Source: Chrysoperla carnea
Taxonomy: Eukaryota > Arthropoda > Insecta > Neuroptera > Chrysopidae
Length of the DNA stretch: 64,000 bases
Assembly (NCBI RefSeq): GCF_905475395.1
Contig: NC_058338.1
Coordinates: forward strand, 47,341,935 to 47,405,934
Reading direction: 5' to 3'
Part shown: positions 1-11,398 of the stretch, in pieces
Numbering within the stretch: position 1 is the first letter of the stretch
Layout of the letters: each line of letters begins with the position of its first letter
Program-made: the position numbers and the translations under genes
Notes under the pieces: model-generated
Seen by the model: only the letters and a program-made list of their open reading frames with translations
Database searches by the model: none
What the model was told of the DNA's origin: nothing

Positions 1-506
1 GAAGCGTTTAGAGTTTTGTTGATTTTACATTAACGGTCGATTTTATATAAATATAAGGGGCTTTTTATAAAAAACAATTTAAATAAATTTTCAAATGAAA
101 TCCCTTATAAAAAATTGATTAGTAGGTAATTCTCGCGTTGGAATTTATCTAAAAAAATGTATAAATTCTTCATGAAATTAAAGTCGTTTTCTGGCCCACT
201 AAAAATAATTCTGCAGTTGAAAAATGTGAAAATTTCATATCGCAGCCAATGCATTTTTTAATGTTTTTGTAACGTTAAAAGATTTTGAATTATTTTCATG
301 CAAAATTTGAAAGTTTTCATTGTTATATTTCAAGGTAAAACGTAAAAGAAAATAAAAATTTAGTTACCTCATTTTCCTTTGTAACTAAGTGTTTGTTTTT
401 AAAATTTATTATCCCGAAATAAAAATTAATTTTCTTTTTCTCATTTAAGTAAATTATAATATAAAATAATATCTAGTTAATTTTATAATAGTTCTATTTA
501 ACTCAC
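1..506. other. AT-rich flank, presumed intron 1 of the first OBP gene
   Basis: If the exon at 507-593 is real, this stretch is its first intron running out of the window. I tested the minus-strand AG acceptors in phase 0 and all hit a stop quickly, so exon 2 is probably beyond position 1. Confidence 0.4.
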
Positions 507-593
507 CATCTCAGTTTTTCTTTCACTGGTAGCATTTTCAAAAACAATAAATAATGTAAAAAATAGAATTAATATTTTTTTTAAATTCAACAT
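507..593 (-). CDS. Odorant-binding protein, first exon only (partial gene)
   Basis: The ATG at 593 opens a 29-codon exon that ends ATG|GTGAGT, a good splice donor in phase 0. The peptide begins MLNLKKILILFFTLFIVFEN, a typical signal peptide with two lysines before a hydrophobic core. The first exon of the OBP gene at 8735-10366 has the same length (29 codons), the same phase and the same ending (Met codon, then GT), and this exon lies on the same strand in the same cluster. I therefore infer a fourth OBP. No cysteine-bearing exon is visible, so the family assignment rests on position and exon structure. The rest of the gene lies to the left of the window. Confidence 0.55.
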
Positions 594-1375
594 TTTTTAT
601 TATAAATTATATTTTTCAAAATAGTTCTCACTAGATAAAAAAAATTAAAATTCAAAAGGATCAATTGTTTATTTGATTTGAAGTAACAAGCTCTACCGTG
701 CGCTATAGATTAAAAAAAATTATTAAATAAGAGTGTTTAAAATAAACATTTGTCCCGTCAATTATATAAATAATGTCCACTTTATTACACTGCGTGTTAC
801 AGGTAAAGAATGAAAATGTAGTCCCAGGTTCGTCTGATCAGTTGTGCATTTAATTTGGCCGTATGGTACACAGAATCATTGCGTTTTACAGCAGAAGTAC
901 GGGTGGTTTAATGCGCATTTTAAAAAAGCGTTCGCATATTTTGTTTTAGCACTCGCTATATATTTGTTCTGTAGTTTAGTTTGTAATGGAAAGATTATAT
1001 ATGAGGGTGCTAAATTCACATTAATATTATGATAATGTGATCTATGGTAGCGTGGTTAAATAACGCAGTTGAAAAACGCGACGACGCGCGTTCTAGACAT
1101 AAGAACATTTTACAGCTTGGTGAGAATATATTGGATATTTCTTAGTTCTTACAAACCTGCTTAGTTCTTTAAAGTCCTGTGTCTTCTGAAATAATCATCG
1201 CACTGATGTTCATATTATTCGCAAAACTTAAACTGCCTTCTTTTAAGCCTTTGCATATTTTGTAAAAGAATTTAATCACTCCCCCGCTTTTCATTTTTAA
1301 AACTTGTCAATTTTATTGATTTAATCAAAATAAATAAAAAAGTTCCTTTTTAATGAACTTTTGGGAGCTTTACCA
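594..1375. other. Intergenic, nothing recognised
   Basis: AT-rich DNA with short chance open frames and no supported gene. This is the upstream side of the OBP exon at 507-593, so its promoter should lie near 600-800, but I see no convincing TATA box. Confidence 0.4.
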
Positions 1376-1780
1376 CACTGGCAATTTCCCAGAATTAGAA
1401 ACTATGCTTATTCAGTTCCACTGCAATAATCTATAGTGCATTAGATCCAGTGTTTAATAGAGATATTCCTCTATAGTTCCCACAGACCAGTTTATCATCT
1501 TTCTTGTGGTTTGGGCAAATAAGGACTACTTCTCGTGCAATTTTGCTTCTCTCCAGATTGTTAAGTTTAATTTATGAAATTCATTCCAAAAAGTTTTCCC
1601 TCTACAATTTAAGCAGTTCTTTTGCCATCCTCTCCTGGCGCTTTATTATGTTTTCGAAGGATTTCATTGCGGGCAGAGCTGTGTCATAGGTGGGTTTCTT
1701 CATGGATTGCTCGATCTTCTCTTTACTTTAATTTCTTCGAGTTCTTCGGTACTGGTGGCTTCTGACTTATTCTGTGGCGA
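1376..1780 (-). pseudogene. Decayed non-LTR retrotransposon reverse transcriptase
   Basis: On the minus strand, 1624-1647 reads NKAPGEDG followed by an ELLK-like stretch, and 1450-1490 reads CGNYRGISLLNT. These are the usual N-terminal reverse transcriptase blocks of LINE-type elements (NKAPGxDGxxxELLK and CxNYRGISLLN). The two blocks are in different frames, with stops and frameshifts between them, so the copy is dead. The YxDD block is not visible and the copy seems truncated at both ends. The clade (RTE, Jockey, CR1 or similar) cannot be set from this fragment. Confidence 0.7.
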
Positions 1781-2419
1781 AGTTCACTGAAGAACATTTC
1801 CCACCTTTTGATTATTCTTTCAAGTAATCTCATCAAGTTACTCTTAGCATTATGAAGTATTGGTGTGGTAACCAATATTTTACTTTTTGAATCAGTGGGT
1901 ACCGCGAGTAATCAATATAAATTAATAATTTTGTGCATCATGAACGTATTCTCTCCTCTTATTTCCCGATGCACTTTGGCGGGAACTGGAAGATCCTGTA
2001 GCAAGTATAATTTGCAAATAACACATATCTAAATGAAAATAATGTATAAATTGTTGTAATATCCGGTGGTCCAATCACCGTGTACTATGCCTATATGTTT
2101 CGCTGTTGTTGGGTTTATCAGTTAGTTGGTGCAATCTATCTGCTTGCTATTATGATTATTATGATTATAATTTTGCACAATAATTCTATTATTTAATAAC
2201 AGGCCAGATGACACCAATTTCAATAATAATTTATAATGATTAGAAGAGTGTCATCATTGACTCATCATATATGATAGGCACTGTTTTTCTTTAATGGAAA
2301 TATCCACTACTTTAGGATATTATTTCTGTGGGGTCAAGTTCTTGAAAGTAAAGTGCAGTATTGTCGTGTTAATACAATGTAATATTTACAAAGATGACAT
2401 TCTAAAAAGGGAACATAAG
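1781..2419. other. Intergenic, probably more decayed retrotransposon
   Basis: This stretch lies directly 5' of the reverse transcriptase remnant on the minus strand. The first few hundred bases are less AT-rich and may be the same LINE copy. Nothing else is recognised. Confidence 0.3.
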
Positions 2420-2540
2420 TATACTCTGCGTCACAAATTTACAAGTGTTCTACCATTCTAAGTAATAAAGATATAACATATCATATGTAATATCACTTAG
2501 AATGGTAAAAAATCTGTATATTTTGTGACGCAAAGATACC
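2420..2540. repeat. Palindromic MITE, family 1 copy 1
   Basis: An inverted repeat of about 110 bp. The outer arms read CTGCGTCACAAATTTACA and the inverse of TATTTTGTGACGCAAAG. The inner arms read ACCATTCTAAGT and ACTTAGAATGGT. A second copy with the same arms is at 41464-41572. This is a small non-autonomous hairpin element with no coding capacity. Confidence 0.75.
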
Positions 2541-3535
2541 TACAGTAGTTTTATCTACAATATCTAACTCTTTGGCTATTTAAAATCTGTATCTTGGTAA
2601 GTTGCAATAATGTATCCAATAGATAAGTTGTATGTTTTTTAATTTTATTTTTTTCGAAAGTTTACATTAAGCAACTTTCATACGTTGAGAGAGGGAAGTT
2701 AAAAAAGTCTACATAATCTTATTTTAGGTGGGGGAGGGGGTAGTATGTAAAAACCATTCTTGTCAATGAATGCATCAGGCGTTTTTTAATTTTGCAAGTT
2801 TCCCCACTTATGAGGGATATTCATTTGACAATCAACACATATTATTTAAAAAATTTTTTTGCGTTTTTTCAATTGGTAAAACAAACCTGATACAATTTAA
2901 ATTAAATAATATGTAGTTTCGTTTCAATTTTATAAATTAAATGATGTATATAACTTTTCTTCAACTTTGAATATGATTATAAGGTCATTGTTAATGCCAT
3001 TCTTTACAGCATGATATTTTGAAACGATTAACAAGAGAAGAAGAATAATGTGCCTATATTTTTATAAGTTTCCAAAAAAATAATGTGTACCCTATTAATT
3101 TAAAGCTTCTAAATATATTGATTTTTGAAAATTTTTAAAAATTAAAATTAATAAAATAAAATGATTATTGATTGCTTTTAATTAATTATTATTATTAATT
3201 ATATTTTATTAAAAGAAATTAAATGAGCGATTAGTATTATTATATCTAATTACAAAGAGTACATAATTACATATTATTTTAATTAATTTAGCTAATTAAA
3301 AATATTACTTAGAAATAAGAGCATTGATCCTGGAATCTGTAACATAAAAATTAAATAATACCTAATTTCGTAATATTAAAACAATTAAATTTATGTTTTT
3401 TACCCAAAAATAAAACCTAACTTATCAGAAGTAATGTGAAGATCAGGTATGAATTTAACTAAATACACTGGCAACAAAATAATCGTAATTTCGCGAGAAA
3501 TTATAGTATCTATTATTTAACAGATTTAACAGATT

Positions 3536-5506
3536 TTAATGGAGGCAATAGATTTTTATTTTCTCAAAAATAAAAGAAGAAAATAAAATAAAAAGAATAG
3601 AAGAAAATTTTATAAAATTTAACTAATTAGATCATTTACCTGTTTAACTGCATTTGACGTACAATCAATTATTATCTGCGCTATAGCACATCTTTCGGTT
3701 GATGTATTTTCGTTTACTGAAAAAATAAAGTGAAATTATGATGATAAATATTTCATTAAATTTTCCTATGTCACTTGGACGGTTAACTTACCAGCACTGC
3801 TACAACTTTGAACTAGACTACTTATTCGGGATTTCACATTATTGTCATTTATACCTTCCATCACAGTTTCGGCATTTTCGGTATTCAATTTATTATCATT
3901 TGTTATCTAAAATATATTTGATATTGAATTAGAATTTAGCAGAAGAAACAACAGCATTATTAATTTGCAGTCTGCCACCAAATTAGCAAAGAGTAACATT
4001 CATAATAAGAGTAATCACCACTAGCTAATTCTTACTGATGATGACTACATGGTAGTCGAAATACGTATTTATAAAATATAAAAAACTGATCGAGGAAATT
4101 GGGGCAAAATAAACTTGCCGGGGCGCTCGTACTACCTTAAATTAAAAATATCAAAAAAAAAAAAAAAAAAATCATAAAAATTTAGGAGTAGCATGGGTTT
4201 TTGAAAATAGATGTATACCTATTTTCAAAAACACATGTTACCCCTAAATTTTTATAATTTTTTTAGTAACAAATGAAAAAAAAAACTTACAACATTTAAT
4301 TCAGTTAAAAGACAGTAAAAATAACATAAAGCATTTTCACCACCAGTTTGAGCTAATTGTATAATGCCTTGTAAGTTTCCTGTAAAAATTTAATATTTTA
4401 GAAAAAATGTTGTAAAAAGTGCCTATACCAATTTATTCCTTTTCTTTAGCCAATAATATTTTTCCTCAAAATTCTAGGAAGTAATTGATTAAATTTAAAT
4501 CTTATCCTTGGGTTAAAAATAGTTCATTATTTAGAAAAAAATTAATTTAAAAAAAAGGAAAATTTCAAAGCAATTAAATAACTATTCATTTGACTTCGTG
4601 ATTTGGAAAAAATTAAATAAAATACAAAAAAAAATAAATTTAAATTAAATAGTTTTGACATTTGTATAATTTAAAATCAAATAAAGAATGGCGTATAGCG
4701 TACTAATTACCTAATTAATTCTGTACTACAATAAACATAAAAAATTTAATAAATCTGAACGCTTGGAAAATTTTTTTGTATTTCGTGCATTGAATATTTA
4801 CTGCTGAACAAAATTTATTTGATGATGTTTTCGACATATTTTATGTTTAAAATGTCAGAAATTTAATTAAAACGTCACAATCACATATTTGCTCTGCTAT
4901 TTTGTACATTTCCCAAGAATTACTTACTGGCAGAAAGCATTCCGCTCAAATTTTATGGAAAAGTGTTCTATGTCGGAATTGCCTGATAGAGAGGATATTG
5001 TCAAGTTAGGGTAGATTTCAATTGGAGAGAAATAGTAATCGCTAGTTAGCAAACATGATAAATAAGGACTTTTTAAAATTTATGTTATGAGGTTACTTGC
5101 AATATATTGGCAGCGTTAATAATGCTATGAAGAAGTGGGACGCTCATATCATAGCGCTAGTACTAGATCCATATCCGACGATTTTTACAAAATTATAATT
5201 AAAAGTACTTTCTTGTTTAATTTTACAAGTATAAAATAAATTTCGACATTTGAAAAATTATTTTTTACTTACGACTTTTAAGCGAATTGTCTTGTGTCGA
5301 ATTTTGACAATTAGCGCGTGCCGTTGCCCATTTTTCTTTATGTTGTCGTACATTTTGCATCTAAAAAATATTTTTGATGAAAAAACAAAATTTTTTTTCA
5401 AATACTCTTCTGACTTTAAACGAACCATACCACCGCACGTTTCTTGTATCCCAATTAGAGACACAAGACACATTGTTAGAAAATAATATATTGTTCCTGA
5501 ATACAT
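3536..5506 (-). CDS. Odorant-binding protein, six exons, about 158 aa
   Basis: Exons in reading order: 5426-5506, 5273-5360, 4291-4379, 3792-3906, 3640-3716, and a short terminal exon 3536-3562. Phases are 0, 1, 0, 1, 0, as in the OBP gene at 15414-16852. I start at the ATG at 5506; the open frame upstream of it has no ATG. Residues 1-21 form a signal peptide (MYSGTIYYFLTMCLVSLIGI). The six OBP cysteines are at about 45, 75, 79, 121, 134 and 143. The spacing is C1-X29-C2-X3-C3-X41-C4-X12-C5-X8-C6, which fits classic insect OBPs that bind small hydrophobic ligands in extracellular fluid. The exon 1 donor (ATG|GTTCGT) is weak but matches the position in its neighbours. The last exon (8 residues, after a strong pyrimidine tract) is the least certain part. 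Confidence 0.85.
4112..4140. repeat. Solo terminus of the TTAA-flanked MITE family
   Basis: The sequence GCTCGTACTACC is followed by TTAA at 4137-4140. In reverse complement this reads TTAAGGTAGTACGAGC, nearly the same as the left end of the complete element at 53358-53667 (TTAAGGTAGTACTATCGG). The other end was not found. It lies in intron 3 of the OBP gene at 3536-5506. Confidence 0.5.
4174..4256. repeat. Near-perfect hairpin in an OBP intron
   Basis: Two arms of about 38 bp (ATAAAAATTTAGGAGTAGCA paired with TGTTACCCCTAAATTTTTAT, plus the inner TTTTGAAAATAG pair) are separated by a few bases. It is probably a short MITE or a MITE remnant, next to a 19-base A run and the TTAA terminus at 4112-4140. 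Confidence 0.7.
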
Positions 5507-6739
5507 TATTATACTAATTGTAATTAATTTTATGAAACTAGTTTTCAATTAGCGTCCATATGCTGATGTTAGGAATATTTATTAAAAAATGTATAATAAT
5601 AAGGGTAAAAAAATACAATTATTAATTACAATAATAATTTATAGAACTTTTCATTAATAAATTTTTTACTTCCTGATGGAAGGATATTATTTTCCCCCCG
5701 AAAAAAGAAGTTTTGTGATATCTTCTTTTAAGTTGTGAAGTGTCTATGTGAAAATGCGTCGTACAACTTTCCAGATTTTCTTTATTAATATTTGTTTTAA
5801 TTCATTTTTTATTTTGTGAAGTATTTAATGGTTTGCGGTGCTAACATTTATAAACCTAGAACCGCATATTTTGATCTATCGGTTTCTACGGCTCAAGATA
5901 GATAAATAGTTTTAAATGCTTATTTATACAGAGTGTTCATTTCAAAAGTTTCTACCCTTAATAAGTCTTGTCATGATATGATTATTGTTTTGAGTGAAAA
6001 CACGTCAAAGACTAAATATGGTATCTAGAGAATTTTAGGTTTCACTCCTTTATCCTTAGCCACCCTAACTTTGAAATTTTAAACGGCATCCAATACTTTG
6101 TTACATCTCATGTGAAAGGGCATAAAATTTTCTATTCAACCACGATAAAAATAATCGATCGATTGGTTCTTAAGATAAACTAATTGAAAGTATAAAAACT
6201 TAACTCGTTACTTGGTTTTATAATAAATATGTTCAATAATAATTAGACTGATCAAGAAGTTATTGGTCTGGTCTCCAAGCGTCAATATCAACCATGGCTT
6301 AATTTATTTGTGAAAAAAGTCATTTCCGGATATTTAAATATAATTATTGTATTCATCTTTTGGTGTTAATGAAAATATTAAAATATTTTGGAAATTAACT
6401 TCCATTAAATTATTTACAATATTATTAAAATATCGTATCATATAATCATATTCCTTCTTGCATGACAATAGTCCACGAAAAGAGGATGCAATCAATCTGA
6501 AATATCAATTGGTATACGTGGTAATATAAAAGTAATGTTTTCTTATAAAATTCGATAATCAGTTATGATCGGAACTTTACGTTTTACGGATTCGGGATTT
6601 CCTAATTCCATTTTCATCCATTGGTCTATTTCTGATTTGTGGATTTTTAGAACGAAAACTGAGGAGTATGTTAATAAGAGGACTCTGCTTATTTATCATT
6701 ATAAGTAAATTATATAAGTAAATATAAGCATATATGTAA
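5507..6739. other. Intergenic between OBP gene and Helitron
   Basis: AT-rich spacer upstream of the OBP gene at 3536-5506, so it should contain that gene's promoter. I see no clear core promoter element and no coding sequence. Confidence 0.35.
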
Positions 6740-7226
6740 CTAGCTGTTACCCGCCCGCTTTGCGTGGCGTAAAGGTAAACATCCCCACTTGCACCCCTCC
6801 CTCCACATTTCCTTGCGTTGGATAACAGTTTTGTAATGTACACGTCATGCTCTTTTATTTGATACCCCACTTAGGTATATTTGTAAATATTCGATATTTC
6901 CTTCCCACTTTCTCGCTACACCTTTCTACCCTCCGAAGGTTAAAAAAATTTCTAAATGTAATTTAAAACATTTTGACCAAGTTTTGAACTATTAAAAGCC
7001 ATAATTGAAAAATATCAATTTTTTATTCATGAACACCCCCGCAACCCCCCTTGTGGGTGGAATTTCGTAAAATCCGTTCTTAGCTGACCTCTACTTGGCA
7101 AAAGGAATATTCCTGCCAAATTTCAAGTCTCTAGGTCTTATAGTTCCAGAGATATCGTGATGAGTGACTATCTATCTATCTATCTATCTATCTATATCTA
7201 TAGAAAGTCTCCTATATATTTATAGA
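6740..7226 (-). mobile_element. Non-autonomous Helitron, 487 bp
   Basis: Read on the minus strand, the element begins TCTATAAATATATAGGAGAC at 7226 after a flanking A, and ends CAGCTAG at 6740 before a flanking T. These are the canonical Helitron 5'-TC and 3'-CTRR ends in an AT target. Just inside the 3' end is a GC-rich hairpin (GCCACGCAAAGCGGGC). A (TATC)n tract and the stretch GATATCGTGATGAGTGA occupy the 5' part, as in many insect Helitrons. No Rep/helicase coding sequence is present. Confidence 0.8.
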
Positions 7227-8059
7227 TGAGGTTTACGTGAAATTACATTAATTAGAATATTATAATATGGCCATCTACTTTTCGGAGCGTTTTTGGCGTA
7301 AATAATCCGGATCCGACTTCGATATTGCTCCAACATGGTTTACACTAAGTATGATTTTTAAAGTAATATACAATAATCACCTGTAAGTAATATGAAGTAA
7401 GATGAATTCAAATTTTTAATTATTTCTCCAAAAAAAAAAAAATATTGATTTAAATTCGTACGTTTGAAAACAAAATCACATTGACAACCAGTATTCAGAC
7501 AATCTGCATTATGATAAATACCCAAATGTTGTCTAATAAACAGCAATATTACTAGAAATGGAAATAAATTACTTCAGATTTATTTAACCTTTTCTACGAA
7601 AAGTTGATTTTTCCCTTACTTAGGTAAAGATGTTTCAAAAAACCTATAGAAAAATTATTAGAACAGTATTTTCGTACGAGTGCGACAAAAATAAAATTAA
7701 GTTTTGTCGTAGTATGGTAAAACTTTTGGTCAATAATGGTTTTTGGTATGCAACTTACACATCATTTATGTAATAAAACTGCTTATACTAGAATAAAATA
7801 TCACAATAATTGACAATTCATTCTAACGTAGTACTGTTATATAATAATGACTTTTAACAACCATTCTACAACATGCGTTACAGAATAAGTTGAACGAATG
7901 AAATCTTAAAGATCTTATTAGTCACATCTGATCATTTTTTCATTTTGAAACATTCAAGTCGGGAAAATTTTTTAAATTAGAAAACGGTATCACCACATTG
8001 TACATTTTTTGAAGTTCTTTGTAACACGTCAAAAATTTAGATAGTCTAATAACACTACT
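7227..8059. other. Intergenic, no supported gene
   Basis: AT-rich spacer. A minus-strand stretch at 7440-7560 contains a hydrophobic run and three close cysteines but lacks an ATG and a clear acceptor, so it is not called. Confidence 0.35.
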
Positions 8060-8119
8060 CAACGCAAATTTCTACTACGCAACGCAATTTTCTACTACGC
8101 AACGCAATTTTCTACTACG
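8060..8119. repeat. Tandem repeat, three 20-bp units
   Basis: The unit CAACGCAATTTTCTACTACG occurs three times without gaps. The last two copies are identical and the first differs at one base. Confidence 0.9.
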
Positions 8120-8206
8120 GAATTCTTACAGTATATTTTTATTTAAAAAATCATAAATATTTCAAAGAAACGGCATTTATACTATGAATTACATGTACTA
8201 AAATTT

Positions 8207-8272
8207 TGGGTAGGGATGGGTAGGGTTGGGATGGGTTGGGTATGACATATAAGGGTAGAGATGGGTAGGGTA
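8207..8272 (+). repeat. G-run minisatellite with quadruplex potential
   Basis: About ten GGG runs occur in 66 bases, in units such as GGGTAGGGATGGG and GGGTTGGGATGGGTTGGG. The short loops would allow a G-quadruplex on the plus strand. This is striking in such AT-rich DNA. It lies some 460 bp downstream of the stop codon of the OBP gene at 8735-10366. Confidence 0.8.
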
Positions 8273-8734
8273 GTCCCTCACAAAACAGTAGCCCCTCACA
8301 AAATAGTGCAAGTGTTAGAGTAAAATGAGCCAATCTGATTAAAAAATTTAAGATAATTTATGGTAGAAACAAAATTTTACTTTATGCAACTCCGTAGTAC
8401 CTTTCTAAAGTATTTATCGTTTTTGTTAAAATTATTTTGCCGTCATCCAGATTGTCGGATTTCTTCGAGCTCTAACATAATTTATTATCCAAATTGGAAA
8501 CCGTGCTTTTGGGGAAACTACATTAAATGCGAGGAAAAAGAAATAAATGACATCAGTTTTGAAATAAATGACATGAGTTATTGGATAATGGAAGTGATGA
8601 CAATTAACTTTTGATCTTGAAATTAAATAATATTATATGTTAAATTACAATTGGAAATACAAAAAAAAGCTTAAATTCATACAATTCCTGAAATATGTAT
8701 AATTTTTAGCTAATTTATTTATTTATTAGAATTA

Positions 8735-10366
8735 TTAATATCCACGCCCATGATCGTCATTAACTGATCCTCCATTTTGTTTGAAACATTTTGCTATTAC
8801 TCCAGCTACATCGCATTCATCATTTGCAAGTCCCTCTAAAACAAAATAATTGTTAATTATTTGTAACCTCTCATTATATATTATCAGAAATAATGGAATG
8901 ACAGACCACAATTTGCAACAAGTTTTTGCACCCATAAAGCTATGCAAAACGCGATTTTGTTTTATAAAAAACTATTATGCTTGATAGTAAGTCAAAGATT
9001 TTGAAGAAAACATGATTGCGTCATTTAAATGATATTTGTAGAATATTATGTGTAACATTGAAATATGCTTTTCAAAATAAGTGATAATATCGATAATTAT
9101 ACTTTTCCCAGTTAATAATTATTATCCAAAATTTCAATAAATTTTTCGATATTCTATTCATTTAAAATTTACATACTGTCTCCTCAACAGAGTGGTAAAT
9201 TAACGATCTTTAATGAAAAGGTTTTATATGTTTGTAGCTTTAGGTGTCCCAATATTCTATTCCAAGAAATTTCGGAAATCGAAACCTGATCTTTGTCAAT
9301 ATGAAATTATACCTGAAAATTTTTGAGTTATCACTTTATTACAATGGCCTGAAAATGCTTTAAATTTTTGCAGAATTGTGTCTGATTTGTCCATCAATTG
9401 TATCATTTGTATAAACCCATCAGGATGAAAACGCCCAAGTTGTAACTAAAATAAAAATTAAATCAAATGTTTAAGATATTATTTTTGGTATATTAAAATT
9501 TTCTTACCAATCCTGCGTATTTATAAATGCATGCCAAATAACATTTTTGATTTCGCGAAAGTACATTAACAGAATCAATATTTTGAAGTTCCGCTATAAA
9601 AAATAATTTTAAGAAAGTTAATAATTAACATTATCTATACAGAGTATTTCAACAATCAACTCAGTAAATTTTTTTTTTCACTTATTTAAAAAAAAAAAAA
9701 TATTACCTTGCCCTATTTGTTGACTATTCATACATTCGTGTTGGCCGCTAGTAAATTTTTGTGTTACATCGTAACAGCCTTGACCCCAATCCTAAAAATT
9801 ATTTGGTAACAAATAATTTCAAATAATACGCATGTACGGTACAAAATCTTCCTAATTACCAAGAAGGCAAAAGACGAATATTTCTAATTTTACGACAAAC
9901 AATCATCCTTACTATAAACTAAAAATACCCATTGATCAGACTACATGTTAAAGTAATTAACACGAAAATTTTCGAAAAAAATAACTTAACTATTTTTACG
10001 AAAAATTTGTTTTTTACGTAATTTTTTAACGTAGAAAAAAAGTTTTTAAAATCAATTTAGTTTTCCAATACTCTCACCTGTATTATAATCAGAGGCCTAG
10101 AAAGTTGGAAGGGTGGGTATTTTTGGTCATACATTTCTATTGCTATCCGATTTTAGTTGTGGCTTACGATTTTCAGATGTCTGTCTAAGTGGGAAGTATA
10201 TTTTAATTTTTGAATTGCGTTAATTGATTCACACCACATATTCCTGTGAACTTGAATAAAGGTATTAATTAGGGCTTACCATTAGCATTCGTACATCCGC
10301 TGCATTGTTTTCGCGAGTAAATAGAACTATAATACAGATAAATATATTAATTTTTAAATACTTCAT
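8735..10366 (-). CDS. Odorant-binding protein, five exons, 163 aa, complete
   Basis: Exons in reading order: 10280-10366, 9707-9791, 9508-9593, 9313-9445, 8735-8835, all with GT/AG ends and phases 0, 1, 0, 1. Residues 1-23 form a signal peptide starting MKYLKINIFICIIVLF. The OBP cysteines are at 49, 75, 79, 121, 138 and 147. The spacing is C1-X25-C2-X3-C3-X41-C4-X16-C5-X8-C6, with the signature KCYLAC for C2-C3. An extra cysteine at 35 precedes C1, so the mature protein has an odd number. The stop is in the same exon as C5-C6, unlike its two neighbours, which have one more intron there. The tail is Gly/Asn/Asp-rich (NGGSVNDDHGRGY). An AATAAATAAATAAA run just past the stop can serve as polyadenylation signal. 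A secreted ligand-binding role is inferred from the family. Confidence 0.9.
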
Positions 10367-11063
10367 TATTGAAAATTTCATAAAAGAATCCGTGTTCAAC
10401 TATATTTTCATACAGAGATATTTTCATACGTTTTTTGATTATATATAATAATGAAAAATCTCGATTCATCGTGTTGATAATTATTAACAATTATTGATAT
10501 ATATATTACATTCCATTATTATTACAATTAATGTTAAATGTACATGCAATTGATTTATTGTTTAATAATGTAAATAATTAATTATAAATTTTGTTTAAAA
10601 TTTTATACAGATTGTTTTCAAGTAACCTTAACCACCTTTGTCTACTTTTATTTAGATAAATCAAAATCATCCATTTGCATATCTCGGGTTTGTCACACAG
10701 GCGGTCCTAAAGAAGATCGAGTAATGCTTTCGACTCAGCCGATCTTAATTTTAGTTATTCTCATGGTTGCTTACTGATCCTGCATCTTTTATTTACTGAA
10801 TTATCCAGCTGTAGAATGTGAAGTACATATTAGTTTTGCCTTAAAATATACATTTTGAAGGATGAAAGTTCCTTGATTGGATCGATGCTTGAATGCGTTT
10901 CTTAAGAAATGCAGATTTATAAATTTTAAATTTTTAGGCTTAATTATAAATATATTAAATCGTATATAAACGAAAAAATGAACATTTTTTGTTTTGTGCA
11001 TTGCTTTTTTTTCATACGATTAAAAGATATTATTTTAATAAACTCTTCGAAAATTTTCTTATG
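10367..11063. other. Upstream region of the 8735-10366 OBP gene
   Basis: Very AT-rich upstream DNA. A minus-strand TATATAAT-like stretch occurs near 10440-10450, about 75 bp before the ATG, and could be a TATA box, but in this composition it is weak evidence. No coding sequence is seen. Confidence 0.3.
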
Positions 11064-11398
11064 CCGGTTTTCCACTAAATGGAAAAACGAAAAAAAAAAA
11101 AACAGAAACTCGTGTCGAAAAAATCAAAACTGAATACAAACGAAAAATTTTCTTATGACGGTTTTCCACGAAATGGAAAAAAAACGAAAACAAAACAGAA
11201 ACTCGTGTCGAAAAAATCAAAACTGAATACAAACTTTTTGAAGGCTGGCAATATAATAGCCATTATAGTTTCACTTATGTTTTTGTTATTCAACAAAAAC
11301 TCAACTGCCCGTTTAGTGGAAAACCGGAATAATAGCCATTACAGTTTCAGTTTTGTTTTTCAACAAAAATTCAACTGTCCGTTTAGTGGAAAACTGGG
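11064..11398. repeat. Foldback element with duplicated arms
   Basis: The left arm starts CCGGTTTTCCACTAAATGG (11064) and recurs as a direct repeat of about 93 bp (11157). The right arm ends GTTTAGTGGAAAACCGG (11311-11327) and recurs about 70 bp later (11381-11398). Each terminus is therefore present twice, giving a nested foldback. An open frame across it is only a by-product of the repeat. Confidence 0.7.

Noticed and set aside
5258-5548. Single 96-codon minus-strand frame starting at 5548
   Set aside because: 5548 is TTG, not ATG. The frame reads through an intron. The real first ATG is at 5506 and the coding part is split as in the other OBP genes.
7440-7560. Minus-strand LVILLFIRQ hydrophobic stretch followed by three close cysteines
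   Set aside because: It looked like a small secreted cysteine-rich peptide, but a stop lies just upstream with no ATG and no good acceptor.
8060-8119. Regularly spaced short repeats, considered as CRISPR
   Set aside because: The units are head-to-tail with no spacers, and the DNA is eukaryotic.
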